A stretch of 64,000 nt of DNA. Origin: DATATB01 sp036268995. Lineage in GTDB: Bacteria > Planctomycetota > Planctomycetia > Pirellulales > PNKZ01. Location of the stretch: contig DATATB010000140.1 in NCBI GenBank assembly GCA_036268995.1, positions 62,001 through 126,000 on the forward strand, read 5' to 3'. Shown in pieces: positions 1-9,422 of this stretch; position 1 is the stretch's first letter; each line of letters starts with the position of its first letter. Under the pieces are notes generated by a model that saw only the letters and a program-made list of their open reading frames with translations, had not been told where the DNA came from and did not search any database. A program made the translations under genes and the position numbers.

Positions 1-1105
1 GGCTACCTGCAATCTGTCGTGCCCGTTGATGGTGTTCGAAGCCGCGGGCACGATCCAGCAAGCCGCCTCACGCCCGACGGTCGACCTCTCCGGCCGCTGG
101 GAATACGACCTCGAAACGCTGACGGCCCTGCTGCAACCGAAGTTTGGCAACAACATCCAGCTCTCAGGGCACGAAGCCCGGAGCTTCCGGCTGCAAGGCC
201 CGCTGGTAGCCACCGACACCCCGGCCAGCACTGCTCCTGCCGGCGAGCCGTCCAATGGCCCGCCGGCCGGTGGGGTGCTCACGGGGCAGGCCACCTTGGG
301 GTGGGAGACTGCCAATCTGTACGGCTTTCAACTGGGCCCGGCGACGCTCGAGGCCCAGTGCGATCGGGGTGCGTTGCGGCTCATTCCGGCTACGTTGGCA
401 GTCAACGGCGGCCACGTGAACCTGGGCGGCCAGGTGCAGCCGCTGTCGGCAGCCGGCATGTTCACCATGTCGCCGGGCGTGGTGGTTGACCATGTGCAGA
501 TTGCCGAACAGCTAGGCCATCCCACCTTAAAGTTCATCTTGCCGATGGCCTCGCAGTCGCAGGTGCAGGGGCAGATTTCGGTGGCCATCAGCAGTTGCCA
601 GGTGCCGGTGGCTAACCCCGATGCCGGCGACGTGTCGGGCCAGCTTACGATCCATGAGCTGGAAATGACGCGCGGCCCTTTCATGCAGGAGCTGGCCGGG
701 CTGCTCAAACGCAACGAGCCGGCCCAACTGGCACAAAACTCGGTCGTGCCCTTCCGCATGGTGCAAGGCCGCATTTACCACGAAGGATTGGTCCTCAAGC
801 TGCACGAGATCACCGTGCGCACGTACGGCTCGGTCGGGCTGGTGGATCAGAGCCTGGCAATCATGGCCGAAGTGCCCGTGCCGCTCTCCTGGCTGGCCGC
901 TGAAATCGCCCACGACCCGAGCAAGCAGAAGACGATTCACGTGCCGATCGGCGGCACTTTAAATAAGCCGCAAATCGATCACCGCGAGGTCGAGCGGCTG
1001 GCCGCCCAGTTTGTCCGGCAGGCATCCGAGGGCGTCCTCCGCAACGGAATTGCCAAACCGCTGGAGCGCCTGCTGGGCACCCCGCCGGCCGAAGGCAACA
1101 ACTGA
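1..1105 (+). CDS. AsmA/TamB-like large protein, C-terminal part (5' truncated)
   Basis: The reading frame is open to the left window edge (frame 2), so only about 367 C-terminal residues are present and the true start lies outside. The visible part is beta-rich with no membrane span. Near the end is a 'IPIGGTLNKPQID'-type segment followed by an amphipathic helix, a pattern common at the end of AsmA/TamB/DUF748-like envelope proteins, which are long beta-groove proteins implicated in lipid transport or outer-membrane assembly. That family link is inferred from the motif and overall character, not from an alignment. The gene ends about 100 bp before a separately started hydrolase gene. Confidence 0.6.
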   Translation, partial: ATCNLSCPLMVFEAAGTIQQAASRPTVDLSGRWEYDLETLTALLQPKFGNNIQLSGHEARSFRLQGPLVATDTPASTAPAGEPSNGPPAGGVLTGQATLGWETANLYGFQLGPATLEAQCDRGALRLIPATLAVNGGHVNLGGQVQPLSAAGMFTMSPGVVVDHVQIAEQLGHPTLKFILPMASQSQVQGQISVAISSCQVPVANPDAGDVSGQLTIHELEMTRGPFMQELAGLLKRNEPAQLAQNSVVPFRMVQGRIYHEGLVLKLHEITVRTYGSVGLVDQSLAIMAEVPVPLSWLAAEIAHDPSKQKTIHVPIGGTLNKPQIDHREVERLAAQFVRQASEGVLRNGIAKPLERLLGTPPAEGNN

Positions 1106-1209
1106 GCCCTTTCCTCGCTCCCGCCCACAGCCGATAATAAGCCGAAGAAGCACGGGCCCCGGACCGGGTCCGCTTCCAGTCGGCCGGCAATTCGGAAGTG
1201 CGGGCGCTT

Positions 1210-1950
1210 ATGAAGCTGATCGTGCTCGGCTCGACCGGCTACCATCCCAACGATCTGCGGCAAACCGCTTGCGTGATGCTGCCGGAAATCGGCGTGGTGC
1301 TCGATGCCGGCACCGGCATGTACCGCGTCGGCCCGCTGCTGTGTACGCCCGAGCTGCACATCTTCCTCTCGCACGCGCATCTCGATCATATCTTCGGCCT
1401 GACGTTTTTGTTCGACGTGCTGGGTCGCGACAGCGGCCGACGCGCCATCGTGCATGGCGAAGCCGACAAGCTGGCCGCCGTCCAGCAGCACTTGCTCAGC
1501 CCGCTGCTGTTTCCGGTGCCGCTGCCCTGCCAATACCAGGATCTGGACGGGCCGGTGGAACTGGCCGATGGCGGACGCCTGACGTATTTTTCGCTGGAGC
1601 ACCCGGGCGGGGTCGTGGGCTTCCGGCTCGATTGGCCCGATCGCTCGCTGGCCTATGTCACCGACACGGTTGCCCGGCCCGACGCGCCGTACATCGACGC
1701 GATTCGCGGCGTCGACGTGCTGCTGCACGAATGCTATTTTCCCGACAGCGAGCAAGCGATGGCCGAGCTGACAGGCCACAGCCACACCAGCGCCGTGGCC
1801 CAGTTGGCCCTCAGTGCCGGAGTCAAGCGGCTGTATCTCTTGCACCTCTATCCGGCCTCGGCCACGCCCGATCCGATCGGCCTCGACGTCGCCCGCCGCA
1901 TCTTTCCCACCGCCGAGCTGTGCCACGACAATATGGAAATCGAGTTTTGA
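1210..1950 (+). CDS. MBL-fold metal-dependent hydrolase
   Basis: A 246-residue protein with the metallo-beta-lactamase metal motif HxHxDH seen as 'SHAHLDH' near residue 60, an N-terminal 'LGSTGYHPNDLRQTAC' of the kind found in RNase Z/PhnP-like phosphodiesterases, and a later 'LLHECYF' plus 'GHSHTS' that would supply further metal ligands. It probably hydrolyses a phosphodiester or a related ester in the cytoplasm; the substrate is unknown. No signal peptide. An upstream in-frame GTG at 1198 would add four residues; the ATG at 1210 begins the conserved beta-strand and is preferred. A GATAAT box at 1133-1138 could be a -10 element, but its -35 is poor. Confidence 0.85.
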   Translation: MKLIVLGSTGYHPNDLRQTACVMLPEIGVVLDAGTGMYRVGPLLCTPELHIFLSHAHLDHIFGLTFLFDVLGRDSGRRAIVHGEADKLAAVQQHLLSPLLFPVPLPCQYQDLDGPVELADGGRLTYFSLEHPGGVVGFRLDWPDRSLAYVTDTVARPDAPYIDAIRGVDVLLHECYFPDSEQAMAELTGHSHTSAVAQLALSAGVKRLYLLHLYPASATPDPIGLDVARRIFPTAELCHDNMEIEF

Positions 1951-2189
1951 GGTTACCTGACAGCGCATCGCCAAGCGGAAACTGCACTGGGCGATCTTTG
2001 GGCATGCCGGCGGCTCAAGACAGCGTCCCTGCAGTTGCGTGTCGGTTTTCACATTGCTGAGTCGCGTACGCAACTTTTTTTTCGGCGCGAGCGTCAAAGC
2101 TCCAACGCAACGATGTAAAATCATCACCAAAAATTGGACCGCCATGGTCAACAAAGTACGTGCCTCAGCGGCAGGTGAGGGAGTCGCCA

Positions 2190-2906
2190 ATGGAAGATGA
2201 CCATATCATTGAAATCTTTTCCGCCAAAGATCCTCTTGAAGCGAATGCTGTTTGTTCGCTGTTGCAGGGAGCTGGAATCCGAGCCCGGGTCGTTGGAGAA
2301 TCAGTCAATCAGATCGCTGGCTCGTTGCCGCTGAACGGAATCTCATCGCCGCGTGTTTGGGTCCCGGAGCGTGATAAAAACGAGGCAGCCAACCTCATCA
2401 AGCGATGGATGAACGAGCAGGAAGCATCCGACCCGGACGCCACAATCGACGACGACTGCACGTCCCCAGAGGGCTCTACGGAAGGCGAACCTTCGAACAA
2501 AGCTTCTGACGGTGCCGGAACGGTAAGCGCCGTCGGTAAGGTGTTAATGTGCGCTAGCGGCACATTGATCCTTGTTGGCGGGGTCCTTACCTGGTTCGCC
2601 TACACGAAAGCTCAAGAATGCTCGGCGGTAACGGCCGCGGACTTCTTCTACTTTAAGGCACACGCCACGCGCAACAGGGTTATCAATGACGCGATCTACC
2701 GCTACCACGTGAATGACCGCATCTACACCGGTCGAATCGACGACGTGCTGCCCGGCCACAGCGTGCCGCGGCATACTGTCGTCCACTACGATCCCCACGA
2801 TCCGGAGCAATGCGTCGTAGGCGAGATGATCTCACCTTGGCAGCCATTGATTTACTGCGGCAGCGCGGGAGCACTGCTAATGCTGGTCGCTTATCGCCTT
2901 GGGTAA
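2190..2906 (+). CDS. DUF2007 / DUF3592 membrane protein
   Basis: A 238-residue protein. Residues 1-65 match the DUF2007 'putative signal transducing' pattern (ends up as 'FSAKDPLEANAVCSLLQGAG', then 'VWVPERDKNEA'). An acidic linker follows, then a transmembrane helix around residues 118-138, a DUF3592-like extracytoplasmic segment ('AIYRYHVNDRIYTG', 'VHYDPHDPEQCVV') and a second membrane helix at the C-terminus. DUF3592 proteins are small membrane proteins of unknown role. The start was chosen at the ATG preceding MEDDHI; an in-frame GTG at 2160 would add ten non-conserved residues. A TAAAAT box at 2116-2121 may be a -10 element. Function unknown. Confidence 0.8.
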   Translation: MEDDHIIEIFSAKDPLEANAVCSLLQGAGIRARVVGESVNQIAGSLPLNGISSPRVWVPERDKNEAANLIKRWMNEQEASDPDATIDDDCTSPEGSTEGEPSNKASDGAGTVSAVGKVLMCASGTLILVGGVLTWFAYTKAQECSAVTAADFFYFKAHATRNRVINDAIYRYHVNDRIYTGRIDDVLPGHSVPRHTVVHYDPHDPEQCVVGEMISPWQPLIYCGSAGALLMLVAYRLG

Positions 2907-2942
2907 TCCCCACGCGATAATAAGCAAGGCATTGGAACCACG

Positions 2943-3836
2943 ATGGCTTCAACATCACGTTGGCGACGCGTGGCGCGCCGCCTGGCCGTCAATGCCTGCA
3001 TCTTCTATCTGCTGGCGGTACTCGTGTTTTATAGTTTTCAAACGACGTTGATTTTTCCCGGCAGTTGGAAGCAGGGCACCGCCGGCGCGCAAATTACCCA
3101 GCCGCCGGCCGGTGCGGAGTTGATCGAGCTGAAGTCGCCCGACGGCCAGCCGATCAAGGCCCTGTTTGCGGCCGCACTGCACCCCGACGGCACGCCGCGA
3201 ACCGATGCCGCCGCGCGGCCGACGATCATGTACTTCTATGGCAATGGCATGGCACTGTCCGACACGCTCGGGCAAATTGCCGACATGCGGCGGCTGGGCG
3301 CCAATGTCATGGCGGCCGATTATCTCGGCTATGGCATGAGCGGCGGCAAGGCCGGCGAGCAGGCCTGCTACGACACGGCGACGGCCGAATACCAGTGGCT
3401 GATTCACGACCCGCGCGTGGCTGCCGACAAGATCATCGTGGCCGGCTGGAGCCTGGGAGCGGCGGTGGCGGTCGATCTTGCAGCGCATGAAAAGGTGGCC
3501 GGCTTGATGATGTTCAGCGCGTTCACCAGCCTCGCCGACGTCGCCACGGGACATTATCCTTGGCTCCCGATTCGGCCACTGCTGAAGCATCGCTTTGCGA
3601 GCATCGATAAGCTGCCGCAGGTGCATTGCCCCGTCTTGCTGGCGCACGGACAGCTCGACACGCTCGTGCCCTACGACATGATGCGGCGGTTGGAGTCGGC
3701 TGCCGGCGGGCCGGTAGAAGTGGTCGACGTGCCCGGAGCCGACCACAACGGCTTTTGGGACATTGGCCGCCCGCTGGTGCTGCCGGCCATCGGCCGGATG
3801 GTGGAAAAAGCCGCCGGGCGGGAAAACGGCTCGTAA
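2943..3836 (+). CDS. Membrane-anchored alpha/beta hydrolase (ABHD13/YfhR-like)
   Basis: A 297-residue protein with an N-terminal membrane anchor (about residues 14-36) followed by an alpha/beta-hydrolase fold. The nucleophile elbow is 'GWSLGAA' (GxSxG), the acid lies in 'LLAHGQLDTLVP' and the histidine in 'GADHNGFWD', so the triad looks intact. An oxyanion segment 'FYGNGMALSD' and 'DYLGYGMSGG' match the ABHD13/YfhR subgroup, usually annotated as peptidase-like or esterase-like with unknown substrates. The catalytic domain should face the periplasm or membrane surface. It starts 36 bp after the preceding gene, with a GATAAT box at 2916-2921 between them. Confidence 0.85.
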   Translation: MASTSRWRRVARRLAVNACIFYLLAVLVFYSFQTTLIFPGSWKQGTAGAQITQPPAGAELIELKSPDGQPIKALFAAALHPDGTPRTDAAARPTIMYFYGNGMALSDTLGQIADMRRLGANVMAADYLGYGMSGGKAGEQACYDTATAEYQWLIHDPRVAADKIIVAGWSLGAAVAVDLAAHEKVAGLMMFSAFTSLADVATGHYPWLPIRPLLKHRFASIDKLPQVHCPVLLAHGQLDTLVPYDMMRRLESAAGGPVEVVDVPGADHNGFWDIGRPLVLPAIGRMVEKAAGRENGS

Positions 3837-3869
3837 ATAAGCCGCGTAAATGGGACTTTTTTGACGATA

Positions 3870-3899
3870 TTGGCAGCCGGGCTAGCCCCCGACGATAAT
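3870..3899 (+). promoter_or_regulatory. Candidate sigma70 promoter for the fdhF-like gene
   Basis: TTGGCA (3870-3875), an 18-nt spacer and GATAAT (3894-3899): five of six matches to each consensus hexamer, ending 50 nt before the chosen ATG. Inferred from sequence only. Confidence 0.4.
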
Positions 3900-3949
3900 A
3901 TGAAAGCGGGGGTTTGCGGCGCGATTCGTCAAACGATAGAGCTTTTCCG

Positions 3950-6385
3950 ATGACCCGTATCGACCAAAGCCCGGCTTCGCCAGGTGATCTCGACGAGAAC
4001 AGCGCACCGAATCAGCGGGACGATCCGCCCAAGCCGCTCGCTGCGGAGCAGCCGACGGCAACGCCAGCGATTGCTGAGCACCCAGCCGAGGCGCAGTATC
4101 CACTGGATGGCCAGATTCCGCACGCGGGCAAGCGTGACAAGACGGCGGCCGGTTTTCACGCGTTGTTTCAGACGGCCGCTTTCACGCTCCGCGAAGGCAT
4201 TTCGCGCACGGTCCGCGGCCTGTATTCGGTCAATAAAAAAGGCGGCTTCGATTGCCCGAGCTGCGCGTGGCCCGATCCCGATGGCCACCGCCATCCGGCC
4301 GAGTTCTGCGAGAACGGGGCCAAGGCCGTGGCTTGGGAGGCGACCGAGAAACGCGTCGAGCCCGCGTTCTTTGCCGAGCACTCGGTGGCCGAATTATCGA
4401 CCCGCGGCGAAAAATGGCTGGGCGATCAGGGCCGCATCACGCATCCCATGGTCCTGCGCCGCGGCAGCCAGCATTACGAGCCGATCGCTTGGGCCGACGC
4501 CTTTCGCCTGATCGCCGACGAGCTGAACAAGCTGGCCAGCCCCGACGACGCCATGTTCTACACCTCAGGCCGGGCCAGCAACGAAGCGGCCTTCATGTAC
4601 CAGTTGTTTGTGCGGCAACTGGGCACCAACAACCTGCCCGACTGCTCGAACATGTGCCACGAGTCCAGCGGCTATGGCCTGACGCGCTCGATCGGCATCG
4701 GCAAGGGCACGGTCAAGCTTTCGGACTTCGACCATGCCGACACGATTTTCATCATCGGCCAGAACCCCGGCACGAATCATCCCCGCATGCTCGGGTCGCT
4801 GGAAAACGCCTCGCGCCGCGGCGCGAAGATCATCAGCATCAACCCGCTGGCCGAGACGGGCATGCTCCGTTTCAAGCATCCGCAATCGCCGCGTGACATG
4901 CTCGGCCGCGGCACGACGATCGCCAGCCTGTTTATGCCGGTGCGCATCAACGGCGACGTGGCCGCGGTCAAAGGCATCATGAAGTACATGCTCGAACTCG
5001 ACGAGCAATCCGACGGCCAGGTGCTGGATCACGCCTTCATCGCCGAGAAGACACTGGGCTTCGAAGCCTTCGCCGCCGATCTGCGAGCCACGACGTGGGA
5101 CGAGATCGTCCAGCAGTCGGGCCTGTCGAAGGAGCTGATTTGCGAGGCGGGCGACATCGCCGCCCGCAGCGAGCGGATGATCACCTGCTGGGCCATGGGC
5201 CTCACGCAGCACAAGAACGGCGTGGCCAACGTGCAGACGATCGCCAACTTCAACTTCCTCCGCGGCCAGATCGGCCGCCTGGGAGCCGGCGTCTGCCCCG
5301 TGCGCGGACACAGCAACGTGCAGGGCGATCGCACGATGGGCATCTGGGAGAAGATGAGCGACAAGTTCATGCAGGCGCTGGGCAAGGAGTTCAACTTCTC
5401 CCCGCCGGCCAAACACGGCTACGACGTCGTACACGGCATGCAGGCGATGCACGCGGGCCAGGTGAAGGTGTTCATCGGGCTGGGCGGTAACCTGCTCAGC
5501 GCAGGGCCCGACACCGAGTACGCGGCCGAGGCGTTCCGGCGCAGCAAACTTTCGGTGCAAATCAGCACGAAGCTCAACCGCAATCACCTGGTGTGCGGCG
5601 ATCAGGCCTTGATTCTGCCCTGCCTGGGCCGCACCGAAAAAGACATGCAGGCCGGCGGCGAGCAGTTCGTGAGCTGCGAAAACTCGATGGGCGTGGTGCA
5701 GCAAAGCCGCGGCATCCTGTCGCCGGCCAGCCCGCACCTGATGAGCGAAACGGCCATCATCTGCCACATGGCCGCGGCCACGCTTGCCGGCCGCACGACG
5801 ACCGATTTCGTCGCCCTGAGCGAAGACTACGATCGCATCCGCGAGCGCATCGAGCGTGTGATCCCCGGCTTCCAGGATTACAATCGCCGCATCCGCGAGC
5901 CCGGCGGCTTTTATTTGCCGAACCCGCCGCGCGACACGCAAGAATTTCCCACGCATACCGGCAAGGCCAACTTCACGGTCCACCCGATCCCGCGCATTCC
6001 GCTGGCCGACGGCCAACTGCTGATGATGAGCCTTCGCAGCCACGATCAGTTCAACACCACGATCTACGGCGAAGATGATCGCTATCGCGGCGTCTACGGC
6101 GGCCGCCACGTGATCATGCTCAATCGCGACGACATCGCCGAGCTCGGTCTGGCCGACGGCGCGTGGGTCGACATCACCAGCCATTTTGGCAACGAGCGGC
6201 GAACCGTCCGGCAGTTCATGGTCGTGCCGTACGACATTCCGCGCCGCTGTGCCGCGACCTATTATCCCGAGACCAACCCGCTGGTTCCGCTCGCCCTGGT
6301 CGCCGAAGGCAGCAATCAACCCGCCTACAAGTCAATGATCATCACGCTCCAGCCAACGACCGCACCCGTGGGTGCCACCTCGTAG
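3950..6385 (+). CDS. FdhF/YdeP-family molybdopterin oxidoreductase (formate dehydrogenase alpha-like)
   Basis: An 811-residue molybdopterin oxidoreductase of the FdhF/YdeP subgroup. Its hallmark 'GGFDCPSCAWPDP' lies at about residues 98-110 (C102, C105). The molybdopterin-binding core follows ('YTSGRASNEAAF', 'DCSNMCHESSGYGL', 'GQNPGTNHPRML', 'LRGQIGRLGAGVCPVRGHSN'), with a molydopterin-dinucleotide-binding C-terminal domain ('LRSHDQFNTTIYG', 'NRDDIAELGLADG'). No in-frame TGA suggests no selenocysteine. The first ~60 residues are a Pro/Ala-rich extension. There is no TAT signal, so it is probably cytoplasmic. The following gene is fdhD, which sulfurates the cofactor of this family, so formate oxidation is a reasonable inference; YdeP relatives have no firmly fixed substrate. 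ATG 3950 was preferred to TTG 3914. Confidence 0.88.
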   Translation: MTRIDQSPASPGDLDENSAPNQRDDPPKPLAAEQPTATPAIAEHPAEAQYPLDGQIPHAGKRDKTAAGFHALFQTAAFTLREGISRTVRGLYSVNKKGGFDCPSCAWPDPDGHRHPAEFCENGAKAVAWEATEKRVEPAFFAEHSVAELSTRGEKWLGDQGRITHPMVLRRGSQHYEPIAWADAFRLIADELNKLASPDDAMFYTSGRASNEAAFMYQLFVRQLGTNNLPDCSNMCHESSGYGLTRSIGIGKGTVKLSDFDHADTIFIIGQNPGTNHPRMLGSLENASRRGAKIISINPLAETGMLRFKHPQSPRDMLGRGTTIASLFMPVRINGDVAAVKGIMKYMLELDEQSDGQVLDHAFIAEKTLGFEAFAADLRATTWDEIVQQSGLSKELICEAGDIAARSERMITCWAMGLTQHKNGVANVQTIANFNFLRGQIGRLGAGVCPVRGHSNVQGDRTMGIWEKMSDKFMQALGKEFNFSPPAKHGYDVVHGMQAMHAGQVKVFIGLGGNLLSAGPDTEYAAEAFRRSKLSVQISTKLNRNHLVCGDQALILPCLGRTEKDMQAGGEQFVSCENSMGVVQQSRGILSPASPHLMSETAIICHMAAATLAGRTTTDFVALSEDYDRIRERIERVIPGFQDYNRRIREPGGFYLPNPPRDTQEFPTHTGKANFTVHPIPRIPLADGQLLMMSLRSHDQFNTTIYGEDDRYRGVYGGRHVIMLNRDDIAELGLADGAWVDITSHFGNERRTVRQFMVVPYDIPRRCAATYYPETNPLVPLALVAEGSNQPAYKSMIITLQPTTAPVGATS

Positions 6386-6462
6386 GTGCCGCGAGCCGAG
6401 CGGCACCGAAGTAACGTTTGACTCTGCTACAAAAAAAAGGCCGGCTCGGCTCGCCGGCTCTA
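6382..6462. repeat. Twin-hairpin dispersed repeat, copy 1 (supplies stop codon)
   Basis: Left arm 6382-6408 contains a GTGCCG/CGGCAC hairpin; right arm 6440-6462 contains a GCCGGC/GCCGGC hairpin. The arms are themselves roughly inverted copies (GAGCCGAG against CTCGGCTC). The TAG at 6383-6385, which stops the fdhF-like gene, is part of the left arm. Copies 2 (10849-10924) and 3 (48907-48933) share the same left arm. Confidence 0.8.
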
Positions 6463-6478
6463 TGGATCGTGCCTTTCT

Positions 6479-7381
6479 ATGGATCTTGTCACACCCAAGC
6501 CCGCCAGCGAACCGCAGCCCCCGCCGGTCGCGCAAAACATCGCGCGCGTCGCGGTGCAAAAGGTCAACGGCAGCGACCGGCACGCTGAGCACGACGTGCT
6601 GGCCGTAGAAGAGCCGCTGGAAATCCGCCTGGTGTTTCGCCGCGACGGCCGCCGGCAGCAAAAGAGCATCTCGATCACGATGCGCACGCCCGGCGACGAT
6701 TTCGAGCTGGCCTGCGGCTTCCTGCTCACGGAGGGCATCATCCACAACCCCGGCGACGTGGCCGGCGTGCGGCATTGCGGCGTCCCGGTCGGCCCGCTCA
6801 AGTTGCGCAATGTCGTGCGCGTCGAGCTTGGGCCGGACGTGCCGCTGGATTTCGAGCGGCTCGAGCGGCATTTTTACACCAGCAGCAGTTGCGGAGTCTG
6901 CGGCAAGACCTCGATTGCCGCGCTCACGGTGTCCGGCGTAACGCCGCTGGCACCCGGCGAGCCGCGCGTCTCGGCCGACGTGTTCCACCGCTTGCCCGAC
7001 GAACTGCGACGCTCGCAAGACGTGTTCGACCAGACCGGAGGACTACACGCCGCCGCGCTCTTCGAAACCGACGGCCGGCTCGTGGCACTGCGCGAGGACG
7101 TGGGCCGGCACAACGCGGTCGACAAGTTGATCGGCAGCGAACTGCTGGCCGGCCGGCTACCGCTGTCGCGCCGAATTCTCTTGGTCAGCGGCCGCGCGAG
7201 TTTCGAGCTGGTGCAAAAAGCGCTGGTCGCCCGGATTCCGATCATGGCGGCGGTCGGCGCTCCTTCGAGCCTGGCGGTGGAACTCGCCGCACAATACGGC
7301 CTCACTCTGCTCGGCTTCCTGCGCTCCGGCCGCTTCAATCTCTACTGCGGCGCCGAGCGCGTGATCGGCGCAACCGACTAA
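6479..7381 (+). CDS. fdhD: Formate dehydrogenase accessory sulfurtransferase FdhD
   Basis: A 300-residue FdhD. The sulfur-transferring CxxC is seen in 'SSSCGVCGKTS' (C138, C141), and the family signatures 'MRTPGDDFELACGFLLTEG' and 'REDVGRHNAVDKLIG' are present, as is the C-terminal 'AVGAPSSLAVELA'. FdhD passes sulfur from a cysteine desulfurase to the bis-MGD cofactor of formate dehydrogenases before insertion. It sits 93 bp behind the fdhF-like gene on the same strand with a dispersed hairpin repeat in the gap; the two genes form a functional pair. Full length for the family. Confidence 0.95.
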   Translation: MDLVTPKPASEPQPPPVAQNIARVAVQKVNGSDRHAEHDVLAVEEPLEIRLVFRRDGRRQQKSISITMRTPGDDFELACGFLLTEGIIHNPGDVAGVRHCGVPVGPLKLRNVVRVELGPDVPLDFERLERHFYTSSSCGVCGKTSIAALTVSGVTPLAPGEPRVSADVFHRLPDELRRSQDVFDQTGGLHAAALFETDGRLVALREDVGRHNAVDKLIGSELLAGRLPLSRRILLVSGRASFELVQKALVARIPIMAAVGAPSSLAVELAAQYGLTLLGFLRSGRFNLYCGAERVIGATD

Positions 7382-7430
7382 CCGATTAGCCGGCACATTC
7401 ATGTGCCGTAAATTGCGGCAACGGCTCGTC

Positions 7431-9422
7431 TCATCCGCTTTTCGCCAGAAACGCTCGCAGCTCGGCCAGCTCGCGCTCAAATCCACCAGAGAGAATTGGA
7501 AAGCGGCACCAGGTTTTGGGGTCGAGGTTTTCGTCGTCCACGTGGAAGCTCGGCGCGTAGCGTTCGCGCTTCCATTGGTTGCGGCACCAGAGGCGGAAGA
7601 ATCGCTCGATCCACAGCCCCAACTGGCCGGCCGCATATTGCGGAAATTGCGGCCGCATCCGCAAAAACACCTCCAGCGGCGTGAGCTTGTCGCGAATGGC
7701 CGCGCGCTCCACCGCATCCAGCAGATCGTAGGGCATCAGATCTTGCTCGTCGGTCTGGCCGGCGCCCAGCGGCCGCAACTCGGCGGTCGGGGCCTGCACC
7801 GTCACGGCCGCCAGCGCCGGAATCGGCGCCAGCCCTGCCGGCCCTTGCGTTTCGAGCCACGCGAGCCAGCGCCGCAAAAACGCCTTGTCGATGCCCGCGA
7901 TGGGGCTCAACCCGCCCGACGTATCGCCGTCCATCGTGGCATAGCCCACCGCGGCTTCCGAGCGATTACTCGTGGACAATAGCAGCGCCTGCCGCAAATT
8001 GGCCACCATCCACACGCCCGGCGAACGCGCGCGCGCCTGGATATTCTGCAAAGCCAGATCGTCATGCTCCCAATCGAGCGTGCGTCCCAACGCCCGCGAG
8101 ACCATCGCGATGTAGTCCTTCACAAGCTGTTCCACGTCGAACTCGAGCATCTCGGCACCCAGCGCTTGGGCCACGGCCCGGGCCGCGCCGCGCGTAGTGT
8201 CGGAACTATTGGCCGTCGACTGATAGACGCACGTGAGCAGCCCGCGCAGCAGTTCGGCCGGATCGCGCGCATCGGTCGCGCGGGCGGAATACGCCAGCTT
8301 GGCCACGAAGCCCTCGAGCCCCAGCTCCGCGACGCCCAAGCGCACGGCCAGCGCGACCAGGCACGAAACGGCCGCCGAATCGGCGCCGCCGCTGAGCGAC
8401 ACGACGAAGCCTCGCGAGCGGCTCTTACGCAGATAGTCGTACAGGCTGAGGCTAATGGCTCGGGCAAACTCCTCCTCTTTCACGTGCGGGCCGGTTTCCC
8501 AAACATCGCTGACCTCGCCGGGCGACTCGGGCACCAGCAGCGGATAATCGAACGCTGCCGAAACACACAGGGCGTCGGGCTCGAGTTTGGGGACAAAGCC
8601 GGCGGTCCATGACTGCTTCATCCGCGTTTCGTGCACGTCGATCTGGGCAACCGTGAGCCGATAATCGGCGAACGAAAACCGCGGTCCGGCCGCCACCAGC
8701 CGCCCGACGGCGGCCACCAGCGCCCCGCCATCGTAGACGGCCCGGCCAGCCTCGTTGCCCAGCAGGTTGCTGTACACATAGCTCACGCCGAAGGCCCGCG
8801 AGCCTTCCAACACGAATCGCCGCCGGACTTCGTACTTGCCAAAGGCAAAATGGCTGGCACTGGGATTGAGAATCACGTCGGCCCCGCGCAGGGCCAGCTC
8901 GCTGCCGGGCCGATTGGCCACCCACGCGTCCTCACAGATTTCGAAGCCGATCTTCACGCCGCCGCAGTCGAAGTGCAAATCGCCGAAAGGATACGTCGCG
9001 TCGCCCAATTCGATCTCGACGCGGTGGCCCGTCGGCCAGGGCTTGAACCAGCGAGGTTCGTAGTGAATGCCGTCGCCGGCCAGGAACCGCTTGCCCACAA
9101 AACCCAGGATCCGGCCATCGGCCGCCAGGCAGGCCGTATTGAACAGCCCATGCTGAAAAGGCAGCGGCAAGCCCAGCGAGACGATCAGCCCGGTGGTTTC
9201 GGGCAGAATCTCGAGCAGCACCCGGCGGGCCATCTCCTGCACGCCGGGCGAGTGAAAGGCGTCTTCGCAGCCATAGCCCGAGATGCACAGTTCCGGCAGA
9301 CAGAGGATGCTGACTTGCTGCTCGCGCGCGGCCCGGATCGCGGCCAGAATGCGGGCCTGGTTGCCGTCCCAATCCAGCGGCGTCTGATTCAGCACGGCCG
9401 CGGCGACCTTCAAAAGCTTCAT
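7431..9422 (-). CDS. nadE: Glutamine-dependent NAD+ synthetase
   Basis: A 663-residue two-domain enzyme catalysing the final step of NAD synthesis: deamido-NAD + ATP + glutamine to NAD. The N-terminal nitrilase-fold glutaminase carries its Glu-Lys-Cys triad (E44 in 'LPELCISGYGCED', K111 in 'GFVGKRF', C163 in 'FEICEDAW'). The C-terminal synthetase starts about residue 320, with the ATP-pyrophosphatase loop 'SLSGGADSAAVS' at 342-353 and the NAD-site segments 'LLSTSNRSEAAVGY' and 'GDTSGGLSPIAGIDK'. Length matches the long bacterial/eukaryotic form. It is convergent with fdhD and divergent from the glycosyltransferase at 9575. Confidence 0.95.
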   Translation of the reverse strand: MKLLKVAAAVLNQTPLDWDGNQARILAAIRAAREQQVSILCLPELCISGYGCEDAFHSPGVQEMARRVLLEILPETTGLIVSLGLPLPFQHGLFNTACLAADGRILGFVGKRFLAGDGIHYEPRWFKPWPTGHRVEIELGDATYPFGDLHFDCGGVKIGFEICEDAWVANRPGSELALRGADVILNPSASHFAFGKYEVRRRFVLEGSRAFGVSYVYSNLLGNEAGRAVYDGGALVAAVGRLVAAGPRFSFADYRLTVAQIDVHETRMKQSWTAGFVPKLEPDALCVSAAFDYPLLVPESPGEVSDVWETGPHVKEEEFARAISLSLYDYLRKSRSRGFVVSLSGGADSAAVSCLVALAVRLGVAELGLEGFVAKLAYSARATDARDPAELLRGLLTCVYQSTANSSDTTRGAARAVAQALGAEMLEFDVEQLVKDYIAMVSRALGRTLDWEHDDLALQNIQARARSPGVWMVANLRQALLLSTSNRSEAAVGYATMDGDTSGGLSPIAGIDKAFLRRWLAWLETQGPAGLAPIPALAAVTVQAPTAELRPLGAGQTDEQDLMPYDLLDAVERAAIRDKLTPLEVFLRMRPQFPQYAAGQLGLWIERFFRLWCRNQWKRERYAPSFHVDDENLDPKTWCRFPILSGGFERELAELRAFLAKSG

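Noticed and set aside
4565..6319. 584-codon open frame antisense to the fdhF-like gene
   Set aside because: It mirrors the codon pattern of a high-GC gene, with a His/Ala/Gly-rich product of no family character. Similar long antisense frames at 979-2190, 23458-25158 and 43365-45359 were dropped for the same reason.
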